The notes beneath the pieces were generated by a model, which ran no database searches, had not been told where the DNA came from, and was given only the letters and a program-made list of their open reading frames with translations. 64,000 nt of DNA from Maricaulis sp963975345 (lineage in GTDB: Bacteria > Pseudomonadota > Alphaproteobacteria > Caulobacterales > Maricaulaceae). Of this stretch, positions 1-9,229 are shown one piece after another (within the stretch, counting starts at the first letter, position 1; every line of letters begins with the position of its first letter). The DNA lies in NCBI RefSeq assembly GCF_963975345.1, contig NZ_CAXBGE010000010.1, positions 62,001 through 126,000 of the forward strand, given 5' to 3'. A program made the position numbers and the translations under genes.

Positions 1-78
1 GTAAAGGCACAGTCTGCTGCATCCAATCCGCGCGCCCACGCATCTAACTGATGTCAGCGGAAACGAAGTGAACGCATT

Positions 79-891
79 TTGCCAGAGACTCAAAGCGATA
101 GCGGGATCAGGCGGTTTGAGGCCTGCATCGGTGACACCGCTTTCTCGCCGCACCGCCATGATGTTTACACGCTCGGCCTGACGATGCGCGGTGTGCAGTG
201 CTTCAATTATCGCGGCGCGGCGCGTCAATCCCTGCCGGGCGAATTGGTGGTCCTCCACCCCGACGAACTGCATGACGGACATGCCGGCACGGATGACGGC
301 TTCGCCTATCGTGCCCTCACCATCCAGCCCCACAGCATCAGCGCCATCCTGCCCGGGCAGGACCTGCCCTTCATTGCCGGCGGACAGTCATCGAGCGCCC
401 GTCTGATACAGGCCGTCAGCGCCATCCTCGCCGACCTCGACGAAGCCCTCGATCCGCTGCACGCCGCCGACGCCCTGTTCGACATCGCCACCGCCCTTCA
501 TGCCGCCGCCGGGCACACACCGCCAAGCGGTCATCTCGATGCCCGCGCCACCGAGCGTGCACGCTCCTATATCCACGAGCACCTGGACGAGCAGGTCTCG
601 ATGGACGATCTGGAATCTGTCGCCGGGCAGGATCGCTGGCAGCTCTCGCGCGATTTCCGCCGCCTGCACGGCACCAGCCCTTATCGCTATCTGCTGATGC
701 GGCGGCTCGATGCGGCGCGCGACCGCATTCAGCGCGGCGAGAGCTTCGCCCAGACTGCCTTGGCTTGCGGCTTCAACGACCAGAGCCATATGACCCGCCA
801 TTTCAAGGCCGCCCACGGATTGAGCCCATTCCGCTGGAAGCGCAGCATCACCCCGGACGCCCGCATGGCCCGCACAATCATACAAGATTGA
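79..891 (+). CDS. AraC family transcriptional regulator
   Basis: Cytoplasmic one-component regulator of 270 residues. An N-terminal cupin-like sensing half (about residues 14-95, with a PHRHD motif at 24-28) is followed by two helix-turn-helix motifs in a C-terminal AraC/XylS DNA-binding domain (about 155-256, ending GLSPFRWKRS). The start is a TTG at 79; the frame is closed by TGA at 49-51, so no ATG is available upstream and the N-terminus is nearly complete for the family. The gene is followed by a CPBP protease on the same strand, which may or may not be its target. The ligand is unknown. Family assignment is strong; the exact start is less certain because the ribosome binding site is weak. 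Confidence 0.88.
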   Translation: MPETQSDSGIRRFEACIGDTAFSPHRHDVYTLGLTMRGVQCFNYRGAARQSLPGELVVLHPDELHDGHAGTDDGFAYRALTIQPHSISAILPGQDLPFIAGGQSSSARLIQAVSAILADLDEALDPLHAADALFDIATALHAAAGHTPPSGHLDARATERARSYIHEHLDEQVSMDDLESVAGQDRWQLSRDFRRLHGTSPYRYLLMRRLDAARDRIQRGESFAQTALACGFNDQSHMTRHFKAAHGLSPFRWKRSITPDARMARTIIQD

Positions 892-968
892 AACCGGAAC
901 CCATGGGAAAAGAGAGCCTGTTCGCAACTCGGCGAACCGGCTCAACCCTCAACTCCCATGGTATCAAG

Positions 969-1679
969 ATGTCTGTCTACGCCCCTCACAAGCCCCGCTT
1001 TCTCGTCCTCGAGCTGGCTGCGGTAATCGCCTGCCTGATCCTGACGAAGCTGGCCTTTGATCCGATCGCCTGGCGTTTTGCCGGCCCGATGTCGATGGCC
1101 TGTACGATCACCTTCATCGCCCTGCTTGCCCGCATGCGCTCCGAAACATGGTCCGATTTCGGACTGCGCGGCCTGCCGGGCATGAAATCAAAACTCTGGT
1201 TCCTGCCTCAGGTCTTGTTGGGCGTGATCGCGATCATGGGGTCCGGAGCCGTGGTCACCTTTGGCGGTGACGCGTTGGGGCTTTGGGACGTCAATGCGAC
1301 ACCCGCCGGTGTCGAAGATCGCTTCGCCGGTGTCACAGGCAATCTGCCGCGATATTTGATGTGGATGGGGTTGGGGATTGTCAGCGGTGGCTTTGGCGAA
1401 GAAATCTTCTTCCGTGGCTATCTGATGCGCCGCGTTGAGGGCATCCTGCCTGCTTCCGTGCTGCGGCCGGTGTTGATGGTCGTGCTGCCGGCGCTGATGT
1501 TTGGCGCCGTGCACTTTTACTATCAGGGCCTGCGCGGCATGCTCTCCATTGCCGCCATCGGATTCGCAATGGGCACGCTTTACCTGCTCTACAAGCGCAA
1601 TCTCTGGCCGCTGATCATCGCCCATGCCATTGTCGATTCGATCGGCTTCACAGCGCTTTATCTCGGAGTTGAGGCCTAG
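969..1679 (+). CDS. CPBP family intramembrane glutamic endopeptidase
   Basis: Integral membrane protease of the CAAX/Abi (CPBP) family, 236 residues from the ATG at 969. The diagnostic motif EEIFFRGY lies at residues 144-151 (E144, E145, R149), followed by a second motif with H182 (FGAVHF) and a third with H219 (IIAHAIVDS). Several hydrophobic segments surround them. The frame extends upstream into the AraC gene; starts at 903 or 969 are both possible, and 969 gives a normal N-terminus just before the first membrane segment. A strong hairpin terminator follows the stop codon. Substrate is not predictable; family members process prenylated proteins or act in bacteriocin immunity. Confidence 0.87.
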   Translation: MSVYAPHKPRFLVLELAAVIACLILTKLAFDPIAWRFAGPMSMACTITFIALLARMRSETWSDFGLRGLPGMKSKLWFLPQVLLGVIAIMGSGAVVTFGGDALGLWDVNATPAGVEDRFAGVTGNLPRYLMWMGLGIVSGGFGEEIFFRGYLMRRVEGILPASVLRPVLMVVLPALMFGAVHFYYQGLRGMLSIAAIGFAMGTLYLLYKRNLWPLIIAHAIVDSIGFTALYLGVEA

Positions 1680-1691
1680 CCGCCCAAACAA

Positions 1692-1719
1692 AAGCCCCGG
1701 TCGAAGACCGGGGCTTTTT
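1692..1719 (+). terminator. Rho-independent terminator, bidirectional
   Basis: Perfect 10-bp GC-rich stem (AGCCCCGGTC / GACCGGGGCT) with a GAA loop followed by TTTTT. It lies 13 bp after the CPBP stop and 25 bp before the end of cca on the other strand; reading the minus strand, the stem is followed by TTTTG, so it can serve both converging genes. Confidence 0.92.
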
Positions 1720-1743
1720 CGTTCGCGGGAATGATTGCGAAGC

Positions 1744-2982
1744 CTAGTGTTTCAGGCGCGCAATGAGCGCTTCCTTGGTTGGCTCGAAGCGTTCGGAAAT
1801 CCAGTGTGCCTTGAGCGCATCCATCGCATCACCGAGCATCGGACCGGGCTCATAGCCGAGCAGAATGAGATCGCCGCCGGAAACCGGGAAATCGGGCTGT
1901 TGCCATTCGCGGGCGAATTTGGCCAGCAGGGTCCAGTCGCGCGGCGGCGGCGCGACATCACCGGCGGCGCTGAGCCGCACCTGGTCTTCAAACGCCCGCG
2001 CGCCGAGCGACATGATCGCCCGTTCCGCTGCGGCCATGTCGGTGAATGCTGCCTCGACCTCGCCGCACAGCGACGGATCAACCGCGCCCTGCATGCGTTG
2101 GCTCTCGGCATTCGACATTTTGAGTTTGGCTGCCATGATCCTGATCCTTTCGGGCCCGCCGCCGACCAGAGCCACAAACCGCAAGAGCGGATCGGGTTCC
2201 AAGCCAGCTGAGATATCTTGGTCTATAATACCTACAAGGATTCTTAAGGATCCGTTCACCCCCAAAATTTCGGACAGTATTTCATGTGTCGCCATCAGCG
2301 CCACGGCAGGACCGGGATTGGGGGCTGAGAGCAGTTTTTTCAGTTCCAACCAGACCCGCTCGGCCGACAAAGTGTGCAATCCCGCCTTCAGGCGCTGCGC
2401 CGCCGCCAAGCCTTCAGCGTCGGGCGCGCCGGTGCCGTACCAAGCCTCAAAGCGGAACAGGCGCAGGGTGCGCAGATAGTCCTCGCGTATCCGGTCCTCG
2501 GCCGAGCCGACAAACACGAACCGGCAGGGGTCGAGATCGGCCAGCCCGCCGGTCGGGTCATGAATTATGCCGTCATTGTCGGCATAGAGTGCGTTGAGAC
2601 GAAAATCGCGGCGCCGGGCGTCTTCGCTCCAGTCATCGGTGAAAGCGACAACGGCGCGGCGTCCATCGGTCTCGACATCGCGGCGAAGGGTCGTGACTTC
2701 AAACGGGCGTCCGTCGGCCACCACCGTGATCGTGCCGTGGCGAATGCCCGTCGGCACCGGTTTCAGCCCTGCAGCCCTTGCCGCCGCCATCACCTGGTCG
2801 GGCAAGAGCTGGGTCGCGATATCGACATCGGCGACCGGCTTGCCCAGCAGGGCATTTCGCACACAGCCGCCGACATAGCGGGACGCACCGGCCCGCGCGG
2901 CATCAAGCGCGGCCATCACGGCCCGCGTCGCCGGATCGCGCATCCAGGCTTGCGCCGCTGGATCGAGGCGGGGCAGTGTCAT
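1744..2982 (-). CDS. cca: CCA tRNA nucleotidyltransferase / poly(A) polymerase family
   Basis: Adds or repairs the 3' CCA end of tRNAs in the cytoplasm. The class II nucleotidyltransferase head is visible: GGCVRNALLGK near residues 38-48, then the catalytic Asp pair in ADVDIAT (D52, D54), and the RRDFRLNALY segment that follows in this family. Length of 412 residues fits alphaproteobacterial members. It is the last gene of a minus-strand run DUF1285 - CoA pyrophosphatase - DUF6111 - cca, and its ATG overlaps the upstream stop (ATGA), implying translational coupling. A bacterial poly(A) polymerase is the main alternative within the same superfamily, but size and context favour the CCA enzyme. 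Confidence 0.93.
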   Translation of the reverse strand: MTLPRLDPAAQAWMRDPATRAVMAALDAARAGASRYVGGCVRNALLGKPVADVDIATQLLPDQVMAAARAAGLKPVPTGIRHGTITVVADGRPFEVTTLRRDVETDGRRAVVAFTDDWSEDARRRDFRLNALYADNDGIIHDPTGGLADLDPCRFVFVGSAEDRIREDYLRTLRLFRFEAWYGTGAPDAEGLAAAQRLKAGLHTLSAERVWLELKKLLSAPNPGPAVALMATHEILSEILGVNGSLRILVGIIDQDISAGLEPDPLLRFVALVGGGPERIRIMAAKLKMSNAESQRMQGAVDPSLCGEVEAAFTDMAAAERAIMSLGARAFEDQVRLSAAGDVAPPPRDWTLLAKFAREWQQPDFPVSGGDLILLGYEPGPMLGDAMDALKAHWISERFEPTKEALIARLKH

Positions 2983-3299
2983 TGCGGGTCTGTGACGTCA
3001 CCCGTCTCGGGCTCGGTCGCCGCCGCCGTCTCTTCGACCGGGATGAAATAGCCGGGAACGACCTGGCCATCGACCATACGCGATGGCACATAAAGCTCGC
3101 CCTCATGCCCGCCCTGGCTCGATTCCAGCAAGACGAGCGAAACCAGAACCAGCACCGAAAGCCCGGCCCCGATCGCCGCCAGCCGCAGCGTTGGCGTGGG
3201 CTTGATCGGCGCGTCGGTATTGGCCTGCCAGCGCCAGATGAAGAAAATCAGGAAGGGCAGGAGGAAGGAGGCAATTTCGATAATCGTGATGCGGATCAT
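2979..3299 (-). CDS. DUF6111 family small membrane protein
   Basis: Protein of 106 residues with two predicted membrane segments (about residues 4-22 and 45-62) and a soluble tail that contains a conserved-looking YVPSRMVDGQVVPGYF stretch. It begins 3 bp after the CoA pyrophosphatase stop and its stop overlaps the start of cca, so it is co-transcribed with both. This position and size match the DUF6111 family of Alphaproteobacteria, recognised from memory. No biochemical function is known; the operon suggests a housekeeping role, but that is inference from context only. Confidence 0.8.
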   Translation of the reverse strand: MIRITIIEIASFLLPFLIFFIWRWQANTDAPIKPTPTLRLAAIGAGLSVLVLVSLVLLESSQGGHEGELYVPSRMVDGQVVPGYFIPVEETAAATEPETGDVTDPQ

Positions 3300-3302
3300 G
3301 TC

Positions 3303-3920
3303 TTATCCATACAGCTTGTCGTGTAGCGACTTCAGCAAGCCTGCCGTGACTCCCCATATATAGCGATCCTGCCAAGGCATTGCATAGAAATGACGCTCCT
3401 GCCCCTGCCAGACACCCGAGCGTTGGTGGTGATTGTGCGGATCCATCAAAAACTCGAACGGCGCTTCGAACACGCTGGCGACCTCGCCGGGGTCGGGCCG
3501 CAGGCGATAGCCGGGCCGTAACACGCCGACGAAGGGCGTGATCTGAAAGCCGGTGCCGGTCTCATAGGATTCAAACCGGCCCACCAATTCGACATGTTCA
3601 GGCCCGACGCCGATCTCTTCCTCGACCTCGCGCAGGGCGGCTTGGGCCGGGCCGGCATCGCCGGGATCGAGACTGCCGCCGGGAAAGCTGATCTGGCCGG
3701 GATGCTTGAGCAAATGACTGGCGCGCTCGGTAAAGAGCAGACGCGGCGGGCCGTCATGCAGGATCAGCGGCGCCAGAATGGCCGCCTGGCGCAGCTTGCG
3801 GCCGCTCGGAGAGGGAAGGCCATTAAGGTCGCCATCGCCGCGGAAGCTCACGCCGCTATCGTCATCGACCGGGTCGAGCCGCTGCCGCATCAGATCGAGC
3901 AGGCCCTCAATCACGGGCAT
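3303..3920 (-). CDS. CoA pyrophosphatase (Nudix hydrolase)
   Basis: Nudix hydrolase of the UPF0035/CoA pyrophosphatase group, expected to split coenzyme A or acyl-CoA into 3',5'-ADP and phosphopantetheine. The UPF0035-type segment LLKHPGQISFPGG directly precedes the Nudix box (GGSLDPGD, then ALREVEEEIGV, about residues 81-105). A GTG at 3962 with a GAGG signal would add 14 residues and overlap the upstream DUF1285 gene by 56 bp; the ATG at 3920 with a GGAAC signal is chosen here, giving 205 residues. It is sandwiched between DUF1285 and DUF6111 on the minus strand. Confidence 0.9.
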   Translation of the reverse strand: MPVIEGLLDLMRQRLDPVDDDSGVSFRGDGDLNGLPSPSGRKLRQAAILAPLILHDGPPRLLFTERASHLLKHPGQISFPGGSLDPGDAGPAQAALREVEEEIGVGPEHVELVGRFESYETGTGFQITPFVGVLRPGYRLRPDPGEVASVFEAPFEFLMDPHNHHQRSGVWQGQERHFYAMPWQDRYIWGVTAGLLKSLHDKLYG

Positions 3921-4482
3921 CGGCCCGTTCCAGGGCAAAGAAGGCACCGCCGCTCCAGACACCGGTCACACCCTCATGCTCGACCGCCAGTTCGGCCAGT
4001 TCGTAAAACACCGGCCGGGTCATCAGCGCATTGAGGCGCCCACGTATCCGCACCAAAGGCGTCGGCTCGCCTGTGGCCGGGTCAATCCGGACATCAATCG
4101 GATGATCCGGTCCGGCTTCGGCCAGATCATCGAAATTTGTCGTAAATATCAGCGATTGCGCCTGCCCCTCGCCGGCGGCGTCGACTCGCACGGCCACAAA
4201 GGGCGCGAGCTCGACCTGGATGGCGATTTTTTCAGCTGGCGTCACAAGATAATGAACGCCGTCGTCATCTTTTCGCAAGATTGTGGAAAACAGCCGTGAC
4301 AGAGGTTGGCGGGTGATCCGCTTTCCCTCATGCCACCACGAGCCATCCCGCTTGATGACCATATCCATCTCGCCACAATATTCCGGGTGCCAGCGCTCGA
4401 CCGGCGGCAGGCCGTCGCCGGCGCTGCGGGCCGCTTGCAGCAGGGACTGCATTGCATCTGGCATTTCAGGGCTTGAGGCCAT
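3907..4482 (-). CDS. DUF1285 domain-containing protein
   Basis: Soluble protein of 191 residues recognised as DUF1285 by its characteristic opening (PPVERWHPEYCGEMDMVIKR, about residues 25-44) and the following DGSWWHEG and ITR segments. No catalytic motif is evident. It is the first gene of the minus-strand operon that continues with CoA pyrophosphatase, DUF6111 and cca, and it is divergent from the MoxR cluster, with about 80 bp of shared promoter region. The pairing of this block with MoxR-DUF58 genes recurs in Alphaproteobacteria as far as I recall. Function unknown. Confidence 0.88.
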   Translation of the reverse strand: MASSPEMPDAMQSLLQAARSAGDGLPPVERWHPEYCGEMDMVIKRDGSWWHEGKRITRQPLSRLFSTILRKDDDGVHYLVTPAEKIAIQVELAPFVAVRVDAAGEGQAQSLIFTTNFDDLAEAGPDHPIDVRIDPATGEPTPLVRIRGRLNALMTRPVFYELAELAVEHEGVTGVWSGGAFFALERADARD

Positions 4483-4564
4483 GGACAGCTTTCATGCGTG
4501 ACGCCATGCTCACAACGAGCAAATTGGCATATGAACCATCTGTATCGCGAAGGATTTTAGGACG

Positions 4565-5563
4565 ATGACCGAGATGAATGAAGCCGGTACAGAGTTAATT
4601 GCCCAAGCAGACGCAGCTACGGCGCGTTTGCAGCAGGTTCGCGACTCAATTGGGCGTGTGATTTTCGGCCTCGAAAACGAGATCGAACTCTGCCTTGCCG
4701 CCATCCTGTCAGGCGGGCACGCCCTGCTGGTCGGCGCACCGGGCCTCGCCAAGACGCGCCTTGTGCAGGCGATTGCGACGGCGACCGGGCTGGAGACCAA
4801 ACGCATCCAGTTCACACCCGATCTGATGCCGGCCGACATCCTCGGCTCGGAAATCCTCGAAGAGGGTGATGACGGCAAGCGCCATTTCCGCTTCCTGCCC
4901 GGTCCGGTCTTTTGCCGCCTGCTGATGGCGGATGAGATCAACCGCGCCAGTCCGCGCACCCAGGCGGCCCTGTTGCAGGCGATGCAGGAGGGTCATGTCA
5001 CCATTGCCGGCGAACGCCATGACCTGCCCCAACCCTTCCACGTGCTGGCGACCCAGAACCCGATCGAGCAGGAAGGCACTTACCCGCTGCCCGAAGCCCA
5101 GCTCGACCGTTTCCTGCTGCGCGTCGACATACCCTATCCGACCCGTGAGGCCGAACGCCAGGTCCTGCTCGCCACCACGGGTGCCAACGAGACCGATGCG
5201 GTCAAGATTCTCGACGCGGCCGAAATTCTCAAACTCCAGGCCCTTGTCCGCGCCTTGCCGGTCGGCGAAAAAGTGCTCGATGCCATTCTCGACCTGCTGC
5301 GTCTGGCGCGACCTGAGGAAACCGATGTCGATGCCGTCCGTACCGGCGTCTCCTGGGGGCCCGGCCCGCGTGCCGGTCAGGCCCTGATGCTGGCTTGCCG
5401 CGCCCGCGCTCTGTTGCAAGGCCGTCTGGCGCCATCGACCGAAGATGTCGCGGCGCTGGCCGAGCCGGTGCTGAAACACCGCATGGCGCTGTCCTTCGCG
5501 GCGCGCGCTGACGGCCACACACTGGAAGGCCTGATCAAATCCCTCGCCGAGCGGGCGGCCTGA
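4565..5563 (+). CDS. MoxR family AAA+ ATPase
   Basis: Chaperone-like AAA+ ATPase of the MoxR group, 332 residues. Walker A is GAPGLAKT (residues 57-64) and Walker B is LLMADE (119-124), followed by INRASPRTQAALLQAMQEG typical of MoxR; the sensor region TQNPIEQEGTYPLPEAQLDRF is also present. MoxR proteins work with VWA-domain partners to mature or remodel target proteins, and the next genes (DUF58, DUF4159, VWA membrane protein) are the expected partners. The genes are packed within a few bases, indicating one operon. The client protein of this system is not known from the sequence. Confidence 0.95.
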   Translation: MTEMNEAGTELIAQADAATARLQQVRDSIGRVIFGLENEIELCLAAILSGGHALLVGAPGLAKTRLVQAIATATGLETKRIQFTPDLMPADILGSEILEEGDDGKRHFRFLPGPVFCRLLMADEINRASPRTQAALLQAMQEGHVTIAGERHDLPQPFHVLATQNPIEQEGTYPLPEAQLDRFLLRVDIPYPTREAERQVLLATTGANETDAVKILDAAEILKLQALVRALPVGEKVLDAILDLLRLARPEETDVDAVRTGVSWGPGPRAGQALMLACRARALLQGRLAPSTEDVAALAEPVLKHRMALSFAARADGHTLEGLIKSLAERAA

Positions 5564-5567
5564 TCCC

Positions 5568-6464
5568 ATGAGTGAGGGCGTCGATCGCCATTCGGAATCG
5601 CGGGTTGTGCAGCTGCGCCATCAGGGCGAGGCGGCCGCTGCGACCTTGCCAGCCCTGATGGCCGAAGCGACGCGCATCGCCGCGACGGTTGCCCAAGGCG
5701 TGCATGGACGGCGCCGCGCCGGTGTTGGCGAGAGCTTCTGGCAGTATCGCCATCATCGTCCCGAGGACGGCCGCGCTGCGGTCGACTGGCGCCAGTCGGC
5801 GCGCAGCGATCAGCTCTTCGTACGCCAGAATGAGTGGGAGGCCGCCAATACCGTCTGGCTCTGGCGCGACGGCTCGCCCTCGATGCGCTTCTCCTCCTCA
5901 AGAGATCACGCCAGCAAGATCGACCGGGCCGCCGTCTGTCAGATCGCGATGGCGGCCTTGCTCACTCAAGGCGGCGAACGGGTCGCGGTGTTGGGCGAAT
6001 CGGCGGTTGCCCGCACCGGGGCGCTCGGACTGGAACGCACCTCGCGGCGTCTGGCGCTCGGGCCGGGCGACATGACCGCCGTCGAAGCGCCAAATATCGG
6101 CCGTTTCGGACGCGTCGTGCTGGCGAGCGATTTCCTCGATCCTCCGGAGACTTGGGCTGCGCGGCTGTCACGCTTCTCCGGCATGGAGGCGGAAGGCGTG
6201 CTGCTTCGCATTGTCGATCCAGCCGAGGAAGACTTCCCCTATTCCGGCCGCACCCGATTTGAAAACCCTGCGGGCGGCGAAGGCCTGTTATTTGGCCGCG
6301 CCGAGGAAGCGCGTGTCACCTATCGCAAACGCTGGGCCGAACAGGGCGACGCACTGGCAGCCCTGGCGCGCCAGTTCGGCTGGTCGCTCGTGACCCACCG
6401 CACAGATCGCACCGCGACCAGCGCCGTGCTGGCGCTATACCGTGCCCTGGCGAGGGACGCGTAA
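5568..6464 (+). CDS. DUF58 domain-containing protein (VWA-like)
   Basis: Soluble DUF58 protein, 298 residues, with the family segment YRHHRPEDGRAAVDWRQSAR (about residues 60-79) and a metal-site-like DGSPSM (101-106, D-x-S-x-S pattern). DUF58 proteins usually accompany MoxR ATPases and carry a von Willebrand A-like fold; the one here lacks the N-terminal membrane segments present in longer homologues. It starts 5 bp after moxR and its stop overlaps the start of the next gene by one base (TAATG). Likely an adaptor or substrate of the MoxR ATPase; the precise role is inferred. Confidence 0.92.
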   Translation: MSEGVDRHSESRVVQLRHQGEAAAATLPALMAEATRIAATVAQGVHGRRRAGVGESFWQYRHHRPEDGRAAVDWRQSARSDQLFVRQNEWEAANTVWLWRDGSPSMRFSSSRDHASKIDRAAVCQIAMAALLTQGGERVAVLGESAVARTGALGLERTSRRLALGPGDMTAVEAPNIGRFGRVVLASDFLDPPETWAARLSRFSGMEAEGVLLRIVDPAEEDFPYSGRTRFENPAGGEGLLFGRAEEARVTYRKRWAEQGDALAALARQFGWSLVTHRTDRTATSAVLALYRALARDA

Positions 6465-9229
6465 TGTTTGCCCTCGGCCCCCTCTCCTTCGGCGCACCGC
6501 TGGCCCTCATCGGCCTGTTGAGCCTGCCGATTCTTTGGCTGCTGCTGCGCGCAACGCCGCCGGCACCCAAGCGCGCCATCTTCCCGCCGCTGCGTCTACT
6601 GTTCGGCGCGCCGGATGATGCCGAGACACCGCAACACGCACCCTGGTGGTTGATCGTGTTCCGCCTGCTGATCGCCGCCCTGGTGATCCTCGGCCTGTCG
6701 CGCCCGGTCTGGACACCGGCGGCTGTGGTCGACGAGACGCGTCCCGAGCTGATTGTGGTCGATAATGGCTGGGCCGGCGCCGCCAGTTGGGGCGAAACCA
6801 GCCGCGAGGCGATCCGCCTGCTCGACGAAGCGGAACGCGATGGGCGCCTTGCAGCAATCATTTTCACCGCCAATAGCGGCGAAGCTCCAGCGCCACTGCG
6901 TCTGGACCGGCCGGACGCGGCGCGGCGCCTGCTGGCTAGCGCCAGCCCAATGGCCTGGACGGTCGACCGCAATGGCGCCGCCAGCCGCATCGCGGCCGCC
7001 CTTGATGACGGCGCTTTGACTGATGCGATGGCGATCACTTGGCTGAGCGACGGTATCGACAGCGATGGCAGCCGCGCCCTCGCCCGCGCCCTCGCCCGCG
7101 CCCTCGCCCGCGCCCTTTCAGGGCTCGGCAGTGTCCGTGTAGTCGAGCCGGACAATGGACGCGCCGCTCTGGCGATGGCGCCGCCGGAGCCGACCGCCTC
7201 TGGCTTGGCCATCGAATTGCGCCGGGTAGCAACCGGCCTGCCGCGCACCGCAGCAATCACCGCCTTGGGCAATGATGGCCGCGCCATCGCCCGCACCGAT
7301 CTGACCTTTGAAGCCGATAGCGGCATCGCCCGCTCCGAACTCAGCCTGCCGCTCGATCTGCGTAACCGGATCGCCAGCCTGCGCGTCGAGGGCGTCGGCA
7401 GCGCCGGTTCCGTGCGGCTGATGGGTGATCAATGGCGCCGGCCTCGCGTCGGGCTGATCGATGCGCCCAATGAGGACGGTCAGCCACTCCTCTCCGACCT
7501 GCATTATGTCGAAAGCGCCATCGCGCCCTTCTCTCAGCCGGTACGCGGCACGCTCGATGACCTGCTCGAAAGCGAGCCCGCCGCCCTGGTGATGGTTGAC
7601 GATGCCCGCACTGACGACGTCCGGATCGGCGAATTCGTCGCCAATGGCGGCCTGCTGATCCGCTTCGCCGGACCGCGACTGGCCGCACGCGGTGACAGTC
7701 TTTTGCCGGTCGACCTTCGCGTCGGCGGGCGTTTGCTCGGCGGTGCGCTCAACTGGGAAGAGCCCCAGCGCATTGCCGCCTTTGGCGATGATTCGCCCTT
7801 CGCCGGCCTGCCGCCCGATGCCACGGCCACGGTTGATCGTCAGGTTCTGGCCCAGCCGGGCACCGCGACGCCAGACCGCGTCTGGGCGCGGCTTGAAGAC
7901 GGCACGCCGCTGGTCACCGCTGTACGGCGTGGGCGCGGCTGGATCGTGCTGTTTCACGTCACCGCCGGACCGGAATGGTCAGACCTGCCCCTGTCGGGCC
8001 TGTATCCACGCATGCTGCAACGCGTCCTCGGCCTCGCCCAGGGCGGAGCAGCGACCGGCCCGGCCAATGGCGCCTGGGCTCTGGATCGCGCTCTCGATGC
8101 GGGCGGACAATTGACCAGCGCGCCCAATAGCGCCCGCCCCGTGACCGTCGCCAACTGGGAGGCCGCAAGCGCCAGTCCAATCTCGCCGCCCGGCCTGTAT
8201 CGGCTGGGCTCGGCAACCGCCGCGCTGAATGTGATCAAAGCAGACACCGTCATTGCCGCCCTGCCACGCGATCTGCCCGGCGTTCAATTCGCCGGCCTCG
8301 ACGGCCCACGGCCGCTTCGCTTTATTGCCGCCCTGCTGACGCTCGCGCTGATCATGCTGGCGCTGGACGTGGGGCTGGCGCTCGCTTTGGCAGGCCGGCT
8401 GCCGCTGCGTCTGTTTGGCGCCACCGCGACCGTCTGGCTGATCGCCCTCGCCCTGCCGCTCGCGCCGCCGGCCGATGCGCAACCGACAACGACCCCGCCG
8501 CCACCGGTCAGCGATGACAGTTTCGCACTCGAGGCTGCACTCGATCTGCACTTTGCCTATGTCATCACCGGCAACGCGGCCGTCGATGCCCGCAGCCAGG
8601 CCGGCCTGACCGGGTTGAGCCAAGAGGTCACCCGCCGCAGCGCCATTGAACCGGCACCGCCCATGGGCATTGATGTCGAAACCGACCCGCTGATCTTCTT
8701 TCCTTTGGTCTACTGGCCAGTGGCACGCGATGCTCACGCCCTGTCGCCAGCGGCCGCCGCGCGGGTGACGGATTACCTGCAATCGGGCGGACTGATCGTA
8801 TTCGACACCCAGGATGCCGATGTGGCGATGTTGCGCGCCGGAGCGCCGCATCCCGGCCTGGTGGCCTTGCTGGACAGTCTCGACCTGCCCCCGCTCGGTC
8901 CGGTTCCGAGCGATCACGTGCTGACCAAATCCTTCTATCTGCTGCAAGAATTTCCCGGCCGTTTCTCAGGCAGTCCAGTCTGGGTCGAAGCCAATCCGGA
9001 CGGTACATCGCGCGACGGCACCTCCGGCGTCATCATTGGTGCCAATGATTGGGCCTCGGCTTGGGCCGTCGACGCTGCCGGCCGGCCTTCGGCGCCGGTT
9101 GAAGGCGGCGAACGTCAGCGTGAGATGGCGATCCGCTTCGGCGTCAATATCGCGATGTATGCGCTGACCGGAAATTACAAGGCCGATCAGGTCCACGTCC
9201 CCGACATTCTCGAGAGGCTGGGCCAATGA
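6464..9229 (+). CDS. BatA/DUF4159 domain membrane protein
   Basis: Large protein of 921 residues. An N-terminal BatA-type region has two membrane helices (about 8-29 and 61-79), then a VWA-like region whose first metal-binding motif is degenerate (VVDNGWAGA in place of D-x-S-x-S). Two further helices lie near 619-640 and 650-667, followed by a DUF4159 domain (about 690-905; YVITGNAAVD, YWPVARDAH, SGGLIVFDTQD). Residues around 204-218 are an in-frame run of Ala-Arg-Ala-Leu units encoded by a 12-bp tandem repeat. It overlaps its neighbours on both sides and belongs to the MoxR/DUF58 operon. Probably a membrane scaffold with periplasmic GATase-like domain; function unproven. Confidence 0.9.
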   Translation: MFALGPLSFGAPLALIGLLSLPILWLLLRATPPAPKRAIFPPLRLLFGAPDDAETPQHAPWWLIVFRLLIAALVILGLSRPVWTPAAVVDETRPELIVVDNGWAGAASWGETSREAIRLLDEAERDGRLAAIIFTANSGEAPAPLRLDRPDAARRLLASASPMAWTVDRNGAASRIAAALDDGALTDAMAITWLSDGIDSDGSRALARALARALARALSGLGSVRVVEPDNGRAALAMAPPEPTASGLAIELRRVATGLPRTAAITALGNDGRAIARTDLTFEADSGIARSELSLPLDLRNRIASLRVEGVGSAGSVRLMGDQWRRPRVGLIDAPNEDGQPLLSDLHYVESAIAPFSQPVRGTLDDLLESEPAALVMVDDARTDDVRIGEFVANGGLLIRFAGPRLAARGDSLLPVDLRVGGRLLGGALNWEEPQRIAAFGDDSPFAGLPPDATATVDRQVLAQPGTATPDRVWARLEDGTPLVTAVRRGRGWIVLFHVTAGPEWSDLPLSGLYPRMLQRVLGLAQGGAATGPANGAWALDRALDAGGQLTSAPNSARPVTVANWEAASASPISPPGLYRLGSATAALNVIKADTVIAALPRDLPGVQFAGLDGPRPLRFIAALLTLALIMLALDVGLALALAGRLPLRLFGATATVWLIALALPLAPPADAQPTTTPPPPVSDDSFALEAALDLHFAYVITGNAAVDARSQAGLTGLSQEVTRRSAIEPAPPMGIDVETDPLIFFPLVYWPVARDAHALSPAAAARVTDYLQSGGLIVFDTQDADVAMLRAGAPHPGLVALLDSLDLPPLGPVPSDHVLTKSFYLLQEFPGRFSGSPVWVEANPDGTSRDGTSGVIIGANDWASAWAVDAAGRPSAPVEGGERQREMAIRFGVNIAMYALTGNYKADQVHVPDILERLGQ
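7073..7116 (+). repeat. 12-bp in-frame tandem repeat inside the DUF4159 gene
   Basis: The unit CGCGCCCTCGCC is repeated about 3.7 times without mismatch (44 bp). Because the unit is 12 bp, copy-number change would add or remove four residues (Ala-Arg-Ala-Leu) without breaking the frame. Confidence 0.9.
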
